This document shows positions 15,438 to 25,659 of a DNA stretch of 64,000 nt, piece by piece. The notes under the pieces are model-generated. The model was not told where the DNA came from, searched no databases, and saw only the letters and a program-made list of their open reading frames with translations. Numbering within the stretch: position 1 is the stretch's first letter; the number at the start of each line of letters is the position of its first letter. A program made the position numbers and the translations under genes. The DNA is from Planktothricoides raciborskii GIHE-MW2 (lineage in GTDB: Bacteria > Cyanobacteriota > Cyanobacteriia > Cyanobacteriales > Laspinemataceae), in assembly GCF_040564635.1 (NCBI RefSeq), contig NZ_CP159837.1, positions 1,987,001 to 2,051,000 on the forward strand. The letters are read 5' to 3'.

Positions 15438-17036
15438 TTAAGGAACGGTCAAATATTTGAGAATGCCCAAGAATTCTAGAACCCTGAGAAACCCGCCCGT
15501 GCTAGTAGTTGCCGAGAAGATATTGTTGAGATTATCTCCGAAGGCGGTTATACCAGAGGGGTTAACCACAACAATGTCGTTATTACGGAGTATGGGATTG
15601 GTTTGTTCGTTGATGCTGGCAGCTAAATCAACAGAAACAGTTTGTCGAGAAACTGTGCCATTTGGGTTGAGGCGAATTAGCTCCACCGCACCGCGAGCGG
15701 CTCGACTATTGCGGAATCCACCCGCAGCCAGCAGGGCTTGATTCAACGGGGTATTTGGCTGCACCCTGATCGTTCCAGGTATTGTGACTTCTCCGACCAC
15801 CCTCACATTAATTGTCTCGGGAGCAAAGCTGGCTGTAGCGATTTGTTCGGCTTCAGCCGGATTGACTTCGGCGGTTGCGGGAACGATAATAATATCTCCA
15901 TCTTGCACGATTGGGTCTTGATTGATGTCTCCGGTCTGCAACAGTTGCCAGAGATTGACCGAAATAATTTGTGCGGCTCCTTCTCTTGTGGGTCGCTGCA
16001 ATTGGATTTCCCGCAGATTCGCTAGTGGTTTAATTCCTCCGGCGATCTGAATCGCCCGGGTCACGGTTGGTAGCCCCCCTAGGTTAAAATCTGCTCCGGT
16101 GTCCCCTCCTAGGACAATATAAGGACCCGGACGCGCCACTTCTCCCACTACTGTAACATTCCTAGCTTGAGCCATAGGAATCGCAAAGCTCGTATTTGCC
16201 AGTTGTCGGATTTCTCCAAGGTCTACGGTAGTCGCTGTGGGAATGAAAATGGAGTCTCCATCAAGTAGTGTGATGTCCCATCGGCGATCGCCGGTCTGAA
16301 GCATTTGCCAAAGGTTAATATCGATCGTCCGCTGCGAGCCATCTCTTTGGGGACGACGTAGCTCGATCCGCCGCAAATCTGCTGTGAGCTTAATTCCTCC
16401 AGCTTGTTCAATCACCTGGGTTATGGTCGGGTACTGAGTGCCCGGACGCTGGCCGACTCCACCTTTGAGCGACACCGAGTAGGAACCGGGGCGATTGATC
16501 TCCCCGGCGATCCAAATATTTAGGGGACGCGGGGCTTGGAGATTGACTGAGATCACCGGACGTTTCAGAATATTCGCGTAAGCCTGGGAAATTGCATCAG
16601 CGGCCTCTTCAAGGGTTAAGCCCTGAACTGATATGCTTCCAGCCAGGGGCAGAATCAACCTACCATCGATGGGAATCTGGTAATCCCCACTGTATTGCTC
16701 AACCCCCAATATATCGATCCGAATCGTGTCCCCTCCACCTAATATGTAAGCTGAAACCGGCAGTTCTGCACTTGCTGGAGCGGGAATTTCTGGAATGCTT
16801 GGGGCAGGAACTTGTGGAATGGTGACAGATGTTTCTGGCATAGTCTGCGGGGATTCTGGGGGCGGTGCAGGGCGAACCGGAGTCCCCCCAGTTGCGTCTG
16901 GTTGCGATCGCTCCAGCAGTGGCAATTGCCCCAAGCAAGGATCGGAAGTGCCTAAGCTGGGAACAACCGATAGGGTCAGACCCAAAACTGCCTGACTTAT
17001 TGTCTTCACTACATTAGTGTGGTTTTTTGATGACAT
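15438..17036 (-). CDS. Polysaccharide export protein with SLBB domains (Wza-like)
   Basis: 532 residues. A signal sequence and a Pro/Glu-rich linker (about residues 45-92) precede the Poly_export domain ('GGGDTIRIDILGVEQYSG', 'GRLILPLAGSISVQG'). Two clear SLBB domains begin 'IAGEINRPGSYSV' and 'VVGEVARPGPYIV', and a third begins 'VVGEVTIPGTIRV'. It forms the outer-membrane exit for capsule or slime polymer. No lipobox cysteine was seen. It lies upstream of, and on the same strand as, the Wzc-like gene, with 185 bp between them. Confidence 0.9.
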   Translation of the reverse strand: MSSKNHTNVVKTISQAVLGLTLSVVPSLGTSDPCLGQLPLLERSQPDATGGTPVRPAPPPESPQTMPETSVTIPQVPAPSIPEIPAPASAELPVSAYILGGGDTIRIDILGVEQYSGDYQIPIDGRLILPLAGSISVQGLTLEEAADAISQAYANILKRPVISVNLQAPRPLNIWIAGEINRPGSYSVSLKGGVGQRPGTQYPTITQVIEQAGGIKLTADLRRIELRRPQRDGSQRTIDINLWQMLQTGDRRWDITLLDGDSIFIPTATTVDLGEIRQLANTSFAIPMAQARNVTVVGEVARPGPYIVLGGDTGADFNLGGLPTVTRAIQIAGGIKPLANLREIQLQRPTREGAAQIISVNLWQLLQTGDINQDPIVQDGDIIIVPATAEVNPAEAEQIATASFAPETINVRVVGEVTIPGTIRVQPNTPLNQALLAAGGFRNSRAARGAVELIRLNPNGTVSRQTVSVDLAASINEQTNPILRNNDIVVVNPSGITAFGDNLNNIFSATTSTGGFLRVLEFLGILKYLTVP

Positions 17037-17649
17037 ATATATAAGGTGACATATAATTATTCAAGATGTCTTGAATTCATTTTACCCGCCTTCTCTCTTG
17101 AGCTAATCGCTAGAAGCCATCTAGCACCTGGGCAATCCAATCTGTTTCCACGGCCAAACACGGACAAATCAAATTTTGCGGCGGATTTACCCAACCAAAA
17201 TTCTCAATTAGGTAGATTTTCATTATGTGAACGTTAGCCTCTTGGCCTGGGTAAGCTGACTCCCAGCCCATGAAAAACTTAGCACTGAATTTTTTTCCCC
17301 AGAAGTTATCAAAGGATGTGTTTTTACCGGAATATTTCTGGTTTGGTCAAAAGTCCAATGTTGACAGTTGAACCCTAATTAGTCTATCTTCTTTCACAAG
17401 GGAGCATTTACTTACGCAAAACTTACGCACAGAAACCATCAATAGGGTATATTCCGTGGCGGTGGCCAATATTGCACAAAATATAGCAAAGGTGCCTAAG
17501 TCCTATTACAGTTACACTGTTTCACAAAAAATCTGATCCATCGTCATCTTAAGCTTCTGAGCAAAAAAACCATAGATAGCGCTGAAATTTCAGGATGAAG
17601 AAGTTTGCTTGGGGGTTTTTGGCGGTTCACTATAAAATCAAGAAATATT
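17037..17649. promoter_or_regulatory. Divergent promoter region of the exopolysaccharide cluster
   Basis: About 610 bp between the minus-strand wza/wzc-like genes and the plus-strand assembly genes. It is AT-rich near both ends (TATATATAAGGTGACATATA at 17035-17054). No conserved gene was found; a 63-codon frame at 17046-17237 has no protein-like composition. It should hold promoters for both arms, but I could not define operator sites. Confidence 0.45.
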
Positions 17650-19056
17650 ATGAAAGCGCTGCTTGCCAATCCCGTAATTCTCCTGCTGATTCTAGGTTGC
17701 GGTGTCATCTATATTCTCTTGGCATTTCAAGTGGTTAGTAAACATCCCCGACTGGGGGCATTAGCAGAAAAAATAATAATTGGATTATATTTATTTATGA
17801 TGCCAGGAGTTGGCATCAGTCCATTTCCAAATTTTCATCCCACCAGTCTGGCAACTCGGGAAAAAAGTTTTGCGGGTGCCTTTGTTCAATTGTCTGTATA
17901 TGGCGTGCTTCTGTTTATTTTGTCTCCTCGCCTCAAATACACTTTAAAATACTCCGTTGAAGTATTAGCAGTATTGCTCAAAAGCAATCCAGGTTTATTT
18001 TTGTATTTGTTTCTACTATCTCTATCATTTTCTTGGTCGGATACCCCAATTCATACTCTAAAATATAGTATGGTATGGCTGGGAACTACTGTAGTAAATA
18101 GCTATATTATTAAACAATTTAGTTTTTCTGAAATTGCCAATTTATTAAAATATGTTCTAGCAATCACAGCGGCTTTGAGTACATATTATAGTATGTTACG
18201 CCCTGGCATAGGAATCAATCCCGTAAAAAATAGCTGGCAAGGAATTCTAGCTCACCCGAATCCCCTGGCATCTCTGATGGCTTTTAGTGCAATATTGTGG
18301 GGGATAGAGGCTATTGAAAATCCCAAAAAACGCGTGATAGCAGTCACAATGACTTTTTTCTCTCTTTACGTTATGCAAATGTGTGAATCTGGCGGAGGAA
18401 AAGTGCAATTTATCCTAGGCGTTTTAATGGTACTTTCCGTTTCATTTTTGAAAAAACTGCCTTTTCAATGGGCGTATTTTTTTGTGATAATTTTTATGAT
18501 TTTTTCTATAGCAGGATTTATTATTGTCACAGATAACCTGGAGGCGATTGTGGTGGATGGACTGGGTAAAGACATGACTTTGACCGGACGGACACCAGTT
18601 TGGGAATTTTTGTTCTCTGAGAAGATCCCAAAACGTCCTGTATTAGGTTATGGTTTCCATGGGTTTTGGCAGCCTTGGCGAGGGGCTGACAACCCGGCTG
18701 CTAATGACATTAGCGGACTACTTATTATGCCCGGGGGTTGGGCTCCCCCCCATTCTCATAATAGTTTTATAGAGATCATTTTGGATCTAGGTTATGTAGG
18801 ATTCGCCTGCTTTGCGCTATCATTTTTTACGGCACTTGCCGATGCGGTGCGTTATCTAACCCGCCCTCAGCCACCTGGGACTCCGATGATTGAATCGATT
18901 TTACCCATGTTATTGTTGGTTTTTATTCTTTTTCCGAATTTGACCGAAATTCCCCTGGTTGAAAATAACCATAATTGGTACTACTATGTCTTTGTAGTGG
19001 TTGGATTGAGTATCAGAAACTCCGGTAAGAACCTCAAGGGAGATATAAGATATTAG
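17650..19056 (+). CDS. O-antigen ligase / polysaccharide polymerase (Wzy-like)
   Basis: About 468 residues from ATG 17650, with a TTG at 17605 as a less likely alternative. The protein is strongly hydrophobic with about 10-12 membrane segments. A large external loop near residues 325-385 holds 'LGYGFHGFWQPW' and 'PPHSHNSFIEIILDLGYVG', the H-N-F pattern typical of the O-antigen ligase/Wzy_C family. It probably polymerises or ligates the repeat unit made by the following glycosyltransferases. It is the first gene of the plus-strand assembly block. Confidence 0.85.
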   Translation: MKALLANPVILLLILGCGVIYILLAFQVVSKHPRLGALAEKIIIGLYLFMMPGVGISPFPNFHPTSLATREKSFAGAFVQLSVYGVLLFILSPRLKYTLKYSVEVLAVLLKSNPGLFLYLFLLSLSFSWSDTPIHTLKYSMVWLGTTVVNSYIIKQFSFSEIANLLKYVLAITAALSTYYSMLRPGIGINPVKNSWQGILAHPNPLASLMAFSAILWGIEAIENPKKRVIAVTMTFFSLYVMQMCESGGGKVQFILGVLMVLSVSFLKKLPFQWAYFFVIIFMIFSIAGFIIVTDNLEAIVVDGLGKDMTLTGRTPVWEFLFSEKIPKRPVLGYGFHGFWQPWRGADNPAANDISGLLIMPGGWAPPHSHNSFIEIILDLGYVGFACFALSFFTALADAVRYLTRPQPPGTPMIESILPMLLLVFILFPNLTEIPLVENNHNWYYYVFVVVGLSIRNSGKNLKGDIRY

Positions 19057-19238
19057 ACAGTGGATTGGCATTAAGGCTGCTGCGGAAACAGACGATTGGT
19101 CAATAGTACCTGGAAATGCAGGAAGGAGGAAAACGAGGATTATCGATCCATGTCGATCAATTTAGTATCCATGCCTGTATAACTCTCGAATGTTTTGATA
19201 TCTGTATGCTCAGAAAATAGTGGATATTTGAGATAGTT

Positions 19239-19379
19239 ATGGTCGAGGAAAAAGTCACAGATAATCAACTCAATGCTCAAAAAAACCGTGATAATCGTCT
19301 AGTCTCAAAGCATAATTCATTGGTGACTAAGTATTTGTGGGTGAACCCTATAAAAATATCATTTATTGATGAAAAATAA
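19239..19379 (+). CDS. Possible 46-residue ORF overlapping the flippase start
   Basis: An ATG at 19239 opens a frame ending in TAA at 19377-19379. The ATG of the flippase (19369) lies inside its last codons, an arrangement that would allow translational coupling. The peptide is hydrophilic with Asn/Lys/Asp and no hydrophobic segment. There is no clear Shine-Dalgarno site and no recognised family. It could be a leader peptide or chance. Confidence 0.22.
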   Translation: MVEEKVTDNQLNAQKNRDNRLVSKHNSLVTKYLWVNPIKISFIDEK

Positions 19380-20721
19380 ACTGGTCTTATTAATTCAACA
19401 ACTCAGTCCGACTTTCCGCAAAGTAGTTGCCAATATGGCTTGGCTGTTTGCGGATAGATTTATGCAGATGGGTCTGGGACTGCTGATCGGGATCTGGGTT
19501 GCTCGTTACCTCGGACCAGAGCAGTTAGGTGTGTTTAACTACGCGATCGCCTTTGTATCGCTGTTTAATCCGCTCACTACCTTGGGACTCGACAGCATCG
19601 TCGTCCGAGATTTGGCTCAAGATTCTTCCCGCAAGCACGAAATCCTGGGCACTGCTTGGCTCCTAAAATTATTGAGCGGTCTGTTAACCCTGCTATTGAC
19701 AACGGCAATAATTTCCTTGCTTCGCCCCGACGATCGCCTCACCCATTGGCTGGTGGGGATTATCGCTGCGGGAACGATTTTTCAGTCTTTTGAAACCATA
19801 GATTTCTGGTTTCGCTCTCAAATTGAGTCAAAATATACAGTTTTTGCCAAGAATATTGCTTATATCATTGCCGCCATTATCAAAATTGCGCTGATTCAAA
19901 TGCAATCTCCACTCGTGGGTTTTGCTTGTATCAAGGCTGGGGATATCGCTTTGAGTGCATTGGCTTTGCTGTTTGTCTATCATCGCCAAGGACAATTGAT
20001 CACTTTGTGGCGAGTTAACTTACCAATCGCGCAAAAGTTATTGAAAGACAGTTGGCCAGTGATTTTCAGTGGCATTAGTATTTATATTTACGCCCAGATA
20101 GATCAAGTCATGCTAGGTCAAATGGCAGCACCAAGCTCCTTGGGGATATACTCTGTATCTGTCAAATTATCAGAAGTATTTAATATTATTCCCACAGTGA
20201 TATATAGTTCCCTGTTACCCGCGCTGGTGAAAAAATACCAAGAAGGAGAAAATGTATTCTTAGAGACGATGCAGGGAGTTTACGATCTGATGGCAGTGCT
20301 ATGGTTTTTAATAGCAATAGCAATCTCTCCATTATCTGATTGGATAGTTGATATATTGTATGGAGAAGCTTATGCCGATGCCGGAAATGTCTTAGCGGTT
20401 TACATTTGGTCTCAGTTTGGTTCAAATTTTGGGACTGCACGAGCTCTATATATTAATGTGAAAAATTTATTTAAAATCTCGCTGATCATTAGCATTGTTG
20501 GAGCAGTTATTAATATTCTTCTCAACCTCTGGCTGATTCCGCAATATCAAGCTATGGGTGCAACAGTGGCTACGCTAATTACCTACTTTATAGCCACAAT
20601 TTTTATGAACCTGTTTTTTGCCGATCTGAGAAAATTAGTTCCGTTAATCTTGAAGTCACTGGTGATTCCGCAATCGTTATTTAGGCTGAAGAAAATGTTC
20701 ATGGCCAGAAAATTAAGTTAA
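19369..20721 (+). CDS. Oligosaccharide flippase (Wzx-like)
   Basis: 450 residues from ATG 19369; the TTG at 19366 would only add one Met. It has about 12-14 hydrophobic segments with the Polysacc_synt pattern: 'FADRFMQMGLGLLIGIWVARYLGPEQLG' in the first two helices (interrupted motif FADRFMQM ... YLGPEQLG) and 'GLDSIVVRDLA' after them. It is a MOP-superfamily flippase that moves lipid-linked repeat units across the inner membrane for the Wzy-type polymerase encoded just upstream. Confidence 0.88.
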   Translation: MKNKLVLLIQQLSPTFRKVVANMAWLFADRFMQMGLGLLIGIWVARYLGPEQLGVFNYAIAFVSLFNPLTTLGLDSIVVRDLAQDSSRKHEILGTAWLLKLLSGLLTLLLTTAIISLLRPDDRLTHWLVGIIAAGTIFQSFETIDFWFRSQIESKYTVFAKNIAYIIAAIIKIALIQMQSPLVGFACIKAGDIALSALALLFVYHRQGQLITLWRVNLPIAQKLLKDSWPVIFSGISIYIYAQIDQVMLGQMAAPSSLGIYSVSVKLSEVFNIIPTVIYSSLLPALVKKYQEGENVFLETMQGVYDLMAVLWFLIAIAISPLSDWIVDILYGEAYADAGNVLAVYIWSQFGSNFGTARALYINVKNLFKISLIISIVGAVINILLNLWLIPQYQAMGATVATLITYFIATIFMNLFFADLRKLVPLILKSLVIPQSLFRLKKMFMARKLS

Positions 20722-20780
20722 AAATTACAATAATTTATTCAATTTAAAGAATTACTCGATTTAGACATGGAGAAATTATT

Positions 20781-22229
20781 ATGGATACAAGACTGCAAGA
20801 ATATATCAGACAAGTAAAACCAGAAATAGATATGGACGGGTGGGCCCCTCAGTGTCCCAAATGTTCTGGCAGCATCAATGTCGATTTGACAAGTTATTTT
20901 GTTTTTGCCCAAAAGCATTGGTGTTATGGGACTTGTGATTATTGTAAAACAAGGTTTTTATTAGACGTACCGACTTTACTTTATAATTTTTGGCTGCCAC
21001 AAATTTTAGATATATGTACGGGTAAAATCTATGGAAAACCGGGTTTTTGGCAAAGTAATACGCTGGATATATATTTCTCAGCAGTGGAACCAAAAGCAGA
21101 CTTAAGGATAGAGAAACTAGAATATCAATCAAGAGTTTCTGAGGGTTTGCTGGACAAACTTAAGGAAAATATTGATTTACTTAAACGGGGCGATCGCCGT
21201 CTAGTCTCTAACAAAATTAAAAAGGTGTTAGCTAGTAAATTTCAAAAGGCAAAAGCAGTTTCCCCGACCGCGAAACCCAGGCTGGAAATCAAAATCAAGA
21301 ACGGAAGGGAATCCCAGCCAATCTTGCTATTTAACGCCCTAGATGAATTCTACGGACACAGTGCCCGGTTTATTCAATTTATCTACAATGTTTACGATGA
21401 ATTTGGCGATCTGCTCCGTAAAGAAGGCATTGCCACGGCGATGTTAGTTCGCGACTATTTGCAATTTTATGTGCCGGACTTTATCGATCAAATCTGGACA
21501 GTGGCTCATCTACCTGCTACTTTTAGACGGGACACTTTCAGAGATGTTGAATTGAACCGCAAGCTAAATGAGGAAATCCGCAAGCGAACCGTATTCATCC
21601 CTAAGAAACAGACGAACATCACCGCTGGGGTGGATGCCCGTGACTACTTTCATTTGGATCTGGTAGAGCGAGAGGCCAAGTTATCCTTGGAGCAATATTC
21701 TCCAATTTTTGTTTTTTATAACCGGGAGGATTATCGATGTTGGGGCGGACATCCGCAACAAGAACTGAAAAACTATTACCGATTAACAAACTTGCTCAAA
21801 AAAACTTATCCCTCCGCTGGCATCTATATGGTGGGGATGAGCCGCGATTATCCAATCAATCATCCTCACATTATTGACTTTCGGACTAATGGCATTCCCG
21901 AAAATTATCGCTCCCAACAAATTGACTATATCTATCTACTCTCTAAGACTGACTGTGCTGTCGGAATACATGGTTCTCATATGCTAGACATCACCGGATT
22001 AGCCAAAACTTTGGTAATGCTGCAACCGCTCACGCGCTACAAAAACTACAGCGACGATATGTTTATGATTAAGTCTGGCAATTTTGTCCCTGATTATTGT
22101 CGATTTTATCCGGTGTTTGGGAAGAACGAAACTCTTACCGATGTGACCCCGGAACAGGTACGGGATCTGATTTCAGCCGCACTATGGAATTATCAGAAGA
22201 AGTTCCTTCAGCTTATGGGAGACTACTGA
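20781..22229 (+). CDS. Unknown protein with zinc knuckles and a glycosyltransferase-like C-terminus
   Basis: 482 residues. The N-terminus has CPKC (25-28) and CDYC (52-55), a likely zinc ribbon. A charged central linker follows. In the C-terminal part, 'FVFYNREDYRCWGG', 'YRLTNLLKKTYPSAG' and 'CAVGIHGSHMLDITGLAKT' resemble the donor-site lobe of GT-B enzymes such as GT61 and fucosyltransferase-like families, where a GxHG motif near the end contacts the nucleotide sugar. I do not recognise the exact family. Its place between the flippase and two GT4 genes supports a sugar-transfer role. ATG 20781 follows an AT-rich gap. Confidence 0.6.
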   Translation: MDTRLQEYIRQVKPEIDMDGWAPQCPKCSGSINVDLTSYFVFAQKHWCYGTCDYCKTRFLLDVPTLLYNFWLPQILDICTGKIYGKPGFWQSNTLDIYFSAVEPKADLRIEKLEYQSRVSEGLLDKLKENIDLLKRGDRRLVSNKIKKVLASKFQKAKAVSPTAKPRLEIKIKNGRESQPILLFNALDEFYGHSARFIQFIYNVYDEFGDLLRKEGIATAMLVRDYLQFYVPDFIDQIWTVAHLPATFRRDTFRDVELNRKLNEEIRKRTVFIPKKQTNITAGVDARDYFHLDLVEREAKLSLEQYSPIFVFYNREDYRCWGGHPQQELKNYYRLTNLLKKTYPSAGIYMVGMSRDYPINHPHIIDFRTNGIPENYRSQQIDYIYLLSKTDCAVGIHGSHMLDITGLAKTLVMLQPLTRYKNYSDDMFMIKSGNFVPDYCRFYPVFGKNETLTDVTPEQVRDLISAALWNYQKKFLQLMGDY

Positions 22230-22385
22230 GGAGATCCAAATTGATCGAGCCTAGTTTCATGGCAGCTAGGTTTTTGAGAGATTCGTGAGTCAAGTAGCGG
22301 TGAATTATTGGCACAATAAACAGAGCCGAAAAATTGCTCTAATTGAGTTGGAGTAGTGTTAATAGGCAAATCGGATAATGAGTTT

Positions 22386-23561
22386 ATGAGTCATCTGTTA
22401 TTTTTCAGAGTGGGCGCGATCGCCAATGAGAGTGCATTCGAGGCAATGAGTTTGATATATCAGTGCCTCCAAGAAAAGTATGGCTATCAAATCACTATCG
22501 TCAAATCAGAGCATGATAACTATCAGAATGAAGCCTTTAAGATTGTTTCTATTTCCGAGAAAGCATGGAAAGTAAATAAATATCTATCGTTATTTCTGAT
22601 GCCAGGGTTACAGGACAGTTCCCTCAAAAGGATGTTTGCTGAGGCTGATGGAATTGTGACGGTGGATCCAACGGTCTATTCGCAAGGGCTGCTCGGTATT
22701 AATGAAGCACAGCGGGCAGGGAAGCCAGTATGGTTTGATACTTCCATCACCGTGCCGGAAACCCGTCGAGACTTAATGTGGAAATTGCAACGACGGGGGA
22801 TCCTCAAAGCACTGGCTCAAACAACGGGGATAATTGCAACGGGGCCAAAGTGCCTGGAACGTTTTCGAGATTTGGATCTGTTGGATGAGGCGATCGCCTC
22901 TAAATTTACCATCATGGGGCATCCAGCAGATACTCAGCGCTTTGTGCCACAACCGAAACTTTCAGCGCAAGATGGGATTTTGCGGGTCTTGGTTGTCTCT
23001 AGACTGGTTACCGAAAAGGGACTGCTGTACATTTTGGAAGCCATGACTCCACTGTTGCGCGAACGCAACAACCTGCAACTGCAATTAATCGGCACTGGTC
23101 CGCTCAAATCTTTGTTGTCAAGAGAGGTTTCAGAACGCGCTCTTGAGGACAAAGTATTATTCCGAAATCCCGTTCCCCACGCGCAACTGGCCGAAATCAT
23201 CGGCTCCGCAGACTTATTTGTCAGTCATGCGGTCAGTACATCTGGATGGGAAGAATATTTTGGGGCCTGCAATATTGAAGCCATGTCCTGTGGTCTACCC
23301 TGCGTCCTCACATCCAGTGGCGGTACTCCCTATACGGTTAGAGAAAAAGAGGTGGCGGTAATGGTAGAAGATCGTCACATTATTCAATTGCGGACAGTGA
23401 TTGCCCAGCTACTCGATTCTGAGTCGGAGCGTCTGGAAATGGGACAAAGAGCCCGCAATTATGTAGAACGTTACTATGCAGTTGCCACAATTGCTGAGAA
23501 ATATCATCGAATGTTGCAACGGGGCATGGCATTAGGCATAACTAGAACAGGATCTATATAA
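22386..23561 (+). CDS. Glycosyltransferase, GT4-like
   Basis: 391 residues from ATG 22386. The C-terminal GT-B lobe is clear: 'LRVLVVSRLVTEKGLLYILEAM', then 'LQLIGTGPLKSLL', 'SADLFVSHAVSTSGWEEYFG', and 'NIEAMSCGLPCVLTSSGG' with the E-x7-type acidic motif. It transfers a sugar from a nucleotide donor to the growing lipid-linked unit on the cytoplasmic face. Only 1 bp separates it from the next gene, so the two are co-transcribed. Confidence 0.85.
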   Translation: MSHLLFFRVGAIANESAFEAMSLIYQCLQEKYGYQITIVKSEHDNYQNEAFKIVSISEKAWKVNKYLSLFLMPGLQDSSLKRMFAEADGIVTVDPTVYSQGLLGINEAQRAGKPVWFDTSITVPETRRDLMWKLQRRGILKALAQTTGIIATGPKCLERFRDLDLLDEAIASKFTIMGHPADTQRFVPQPKLSAQDGILRVLVVSRLVTEKGLLYILEAMTPLLRERNNLQLQLIGTGPLKSLLSREVSERALEDKVLFRNPVPHAQLAEIIGSADLFVSHAVSTSGWEEYFGACNIEAMSCGLPCVLTSSGGTPYTVREKEVAVMVEDRHIIQLRTVIAQLLDSESERLEMGQRARNYVERYYAVATIAEKYHRMLQRGMALGITRTGSI

Positions 23562-23562
23562 A

Positions 23563-24687
23563 ATGATTAAAATCGTTTACGATCACCAGATATTTTGGTG
23601 GCAACGATACGGCGGAATTTCTCGATACATATATGAACTGGCAACCAGAATCTCTGATATGGACGATTTTGATGTGAGTATCGAGGCTCTGGCTTATGTG
23701 AATGAGTATTTGAAGCAGTGTAAACCGGGTTTGGTGACAGGATTTCCTGTGCCTAAATCTTCCCGGCTCCAGATTCAAAAAATGGTCGGTAGGTTTAATG
23801 ACAATTTAGCTAAAATTAGGCTGAAAAGTAATCCTCCTGATATTGTGCATGAAACTTATTATCATGGTGAAAAATTGTCTCATAAAAAGACTAAGGTAGT
23901 GGTGACAGTCCATGACATGATCCATGAAAAGTTTAACCAATTTTTAACCAGAGATATTTTTAAAAAATTGGATCCTACAGCGGAAGTTAAAAAGGAATCT
24001 GTCAAGAGAGCCGATCGCATTATCTGTGTTTCTGAGAATACCAAAAAAGACTTAATCGAACTATTAGAGGTCGATCGGAATAAGATATCGGTTGTCTATC
24101 ATGGCACCAGTGTCAAATTAACAGAACACTATCAGACTGAACCCAGAAAATATCCACCATATATTCTCTATGTTGGCGATCGCATCAGTAAATATAAAAA
24201 CTTTCAGGGTCTATTGCAAGCTTATGGGAATTCCAGCCAACTGAAAAATAACTTTAATCTCGTGTTATTTGGGGGAGGTTCACTATCTCGTGAGGAAATC
24301 ACTTTAATCCAAAATCTGGGATTACCTGAAGGTAAGGTTTTACAAGTGGCTGGTGATGATGCCGCTCTAGCAAATTTATATCGAGAAGCTTCAGTTTTCG
24401 TTTATCCTTCCCTTTATGAAGGTTTTGGCATTCCTCTCCTAGAAGCGATGTCCTTGAATTGCCCGATCGCTTGCAGTAATACCAGTTCTCTGCCAGAAGT
24501 TGTCGGCAATGCAGCGGAATTTTTTGACCCCGATCAAACGGAAAGTATTGCTGCGGCTTTGGAAAAAGTGCTATTTTCAACGGAAAAAGCAAAAAACTTA
24601 ATCAATTTGGGTGCAGAGAGAATCAAAAATTTTTCATGGGAAGCTTGTGCAGAGCAAACAAGGCAAGTTTACCTATCTTTGCTTTGA
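23563..24687 (+). CDS. Glycosyltransferase, GT4 family
   Basis: 374 residues. 'WQRYGGISRYIYELATRI' is a typical GT4 N-terminal loop and 'DIVHETYYH' follows. In the donor lobe are 'ILYVGDRISKYKNFQGLLQAY', 'LYREASVFVYPSLYEGFGIPLLEAM' (as YPSLYEGFG and LEAM) and 'SNTSSLPEVVGNAAEFFDP'. These are classical GT4 mannosyl- or glucosyltransferase features. The donor sugar cannot be assigned. It is the second of two tightly linked GT genes in the cluster. Confidence 0.9.
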   Translation: MIKIVYDHQIFWWQRYGGISRYIYELATRISDMDDFDVSIEALAYVNEYLKQCKPGLVTGFPVPKSSRLQIQKMVGRFNDNLAKIRLKSNPPDIVHETYYHGEKLSHKKTKVVVTVHDMIHEKFNQFLTRDIFKKLDPTAEVKKESVKRADRIICVSENTKKDLIELLEVDRNKISVVYHGTSVKLTEHYQTEPRKYPPYILYVGDRISKYKNFQGLLQAYGNSSQLKNNFNLVLFGGGSLSREEITLIQNLGLPEGKVLQVAGDDAALANLYREASVFVYPSLYEGFGIPLLEAMSLNCPIACSNTSSLPEVVGNAAEFFDPDQTESIAAALEKVLFSTEKAKNLINLGAERIKNFSWEACAEQTRQVYLSLL

Positions 24688-24774
24688 CTTGTGGTTATAT
24701 TCACGACGACGTTAATATAACCACAAGTCTCAGAATTTTTTATATATTCCTGTCAAAATCATAATTATCGGAAC

Positions 24775-25659
24775 ATGGAACCCAAAACGATCGCAGTGTT
24801 AATGACTTGCCATAATCGTAAAGATAAAACCTTGGCAAGTCTTGATTCTCTATTTCAGCAAAAAATGCCAGCGGACTTCCGGTTGGAGGTTTACCTCGTA
24901 GATGATGCGAGCACCGACGGCACTGCTGAGGCCGTCACACAAAAATACCCTGAAGTCAAGATCATTCAAGGAAATGGGGGGCTGTTTTGGAATGGGGGAA
25001 CGCGAACCGCTTTTGGTGAAGCACTAAAATCGGATCGTGATTACTATCTGTGGCTCAACGACGATACTAACCTCTACCCAGAGGCGATCGCAAAATTACT
25101 TTCAACCGCGAGTCACATTGCCGAAACCGAAGTCCTAAATGCTGTAATTGTCGGCTCAACTTGTGATACTAAAACCGGCAACCTGACCTACGGTGGGATG
25201 GTAAGAAGTTCTTGGTGGCATCCGCTCAAATTTAAGTTAGTACAGCCAACAGAGGAGCCCCAAATTTGTCACACCATGAACGGCAATTGCGTACTGATAC
25301 CCCGTTTTGTGGCTGAAAAAGTGGGCAATCTCGACCCTAACTTTGTTCACAGTACCGGAGACATTGATTACGGTTTACGAGTGAGAAATCAAGGGTGTTC
25401 TGTTTGGTTAGCACCGGGTTATGTGGGGGAATGTACCACAAATCCTATCGAGGAAGATATTTGGGGCAGTCCAAATTTAACTCTTGCTCAAAGGTTAAAA
25501 AAAATTAGGCAACCTAAAGGTTTGCCCGTGGAAGAGTGGAAAGTGTTTGCCCGACGTCATGCGGGTCCTTTATGGATGTTTTATTGGGGACTGCCTTATG
25601 TGAGATTGTTATTGGCGGCGCTATTCGGTGGGAAAATGCAGAGTCGGGTTAATTATTAA
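24775..25659 (+). CDS. Glycosyltransferase, GT2 family
   Basis: 294 residues with a GT-A fold. 'VLMTCHNRKDKTLASLDSL' opens the domain, 'YLVDDASTDGT' is the nucleotide-binding strand, 'GGLFWNGGTRTAF' follows, and 'LWLNDDTNLYP' carries the DxD metal motif. A rhamnosyl- or N-acetylaminosugar-transferase role is possible but not shown. It is the last gene of the capsule block; repeat-rich DNA begins 20 bp after its stop. Confidence 0.88.
   Translation: MEPKTIAVLMTCHNRKDKTLASLDSLFQQKMPADFRLEVYLVDDASTDGTAEAVTQKYPEVKIIQGNGGLFWNGGTRTAFGEALKSDRDYYLWLNDDTNLYPEAIAKLLSTASHIAETEVLNAVIVGSTCDTKTGNLTYGGMVRSSWWHPLKFKLVQPTEEPQICHTMNGNCVLIPRFVAEKVGNLDPNFVHSTGDIDYGLRVRNQGCSVWLAPGYVGECTTNPIEEDIWGSPNLTLAQRLKKIRQPKGLPVEEWKVFARRHAGPLWMFYWGLPYVRLLLAALFGGKMQSRVNY

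Noticed and set aside
17046-17237. 63-codon ORF between the divergent capsule arms
   Set aside because: No ribosome site, no protein-like pattern, and it lies in the promoter region.
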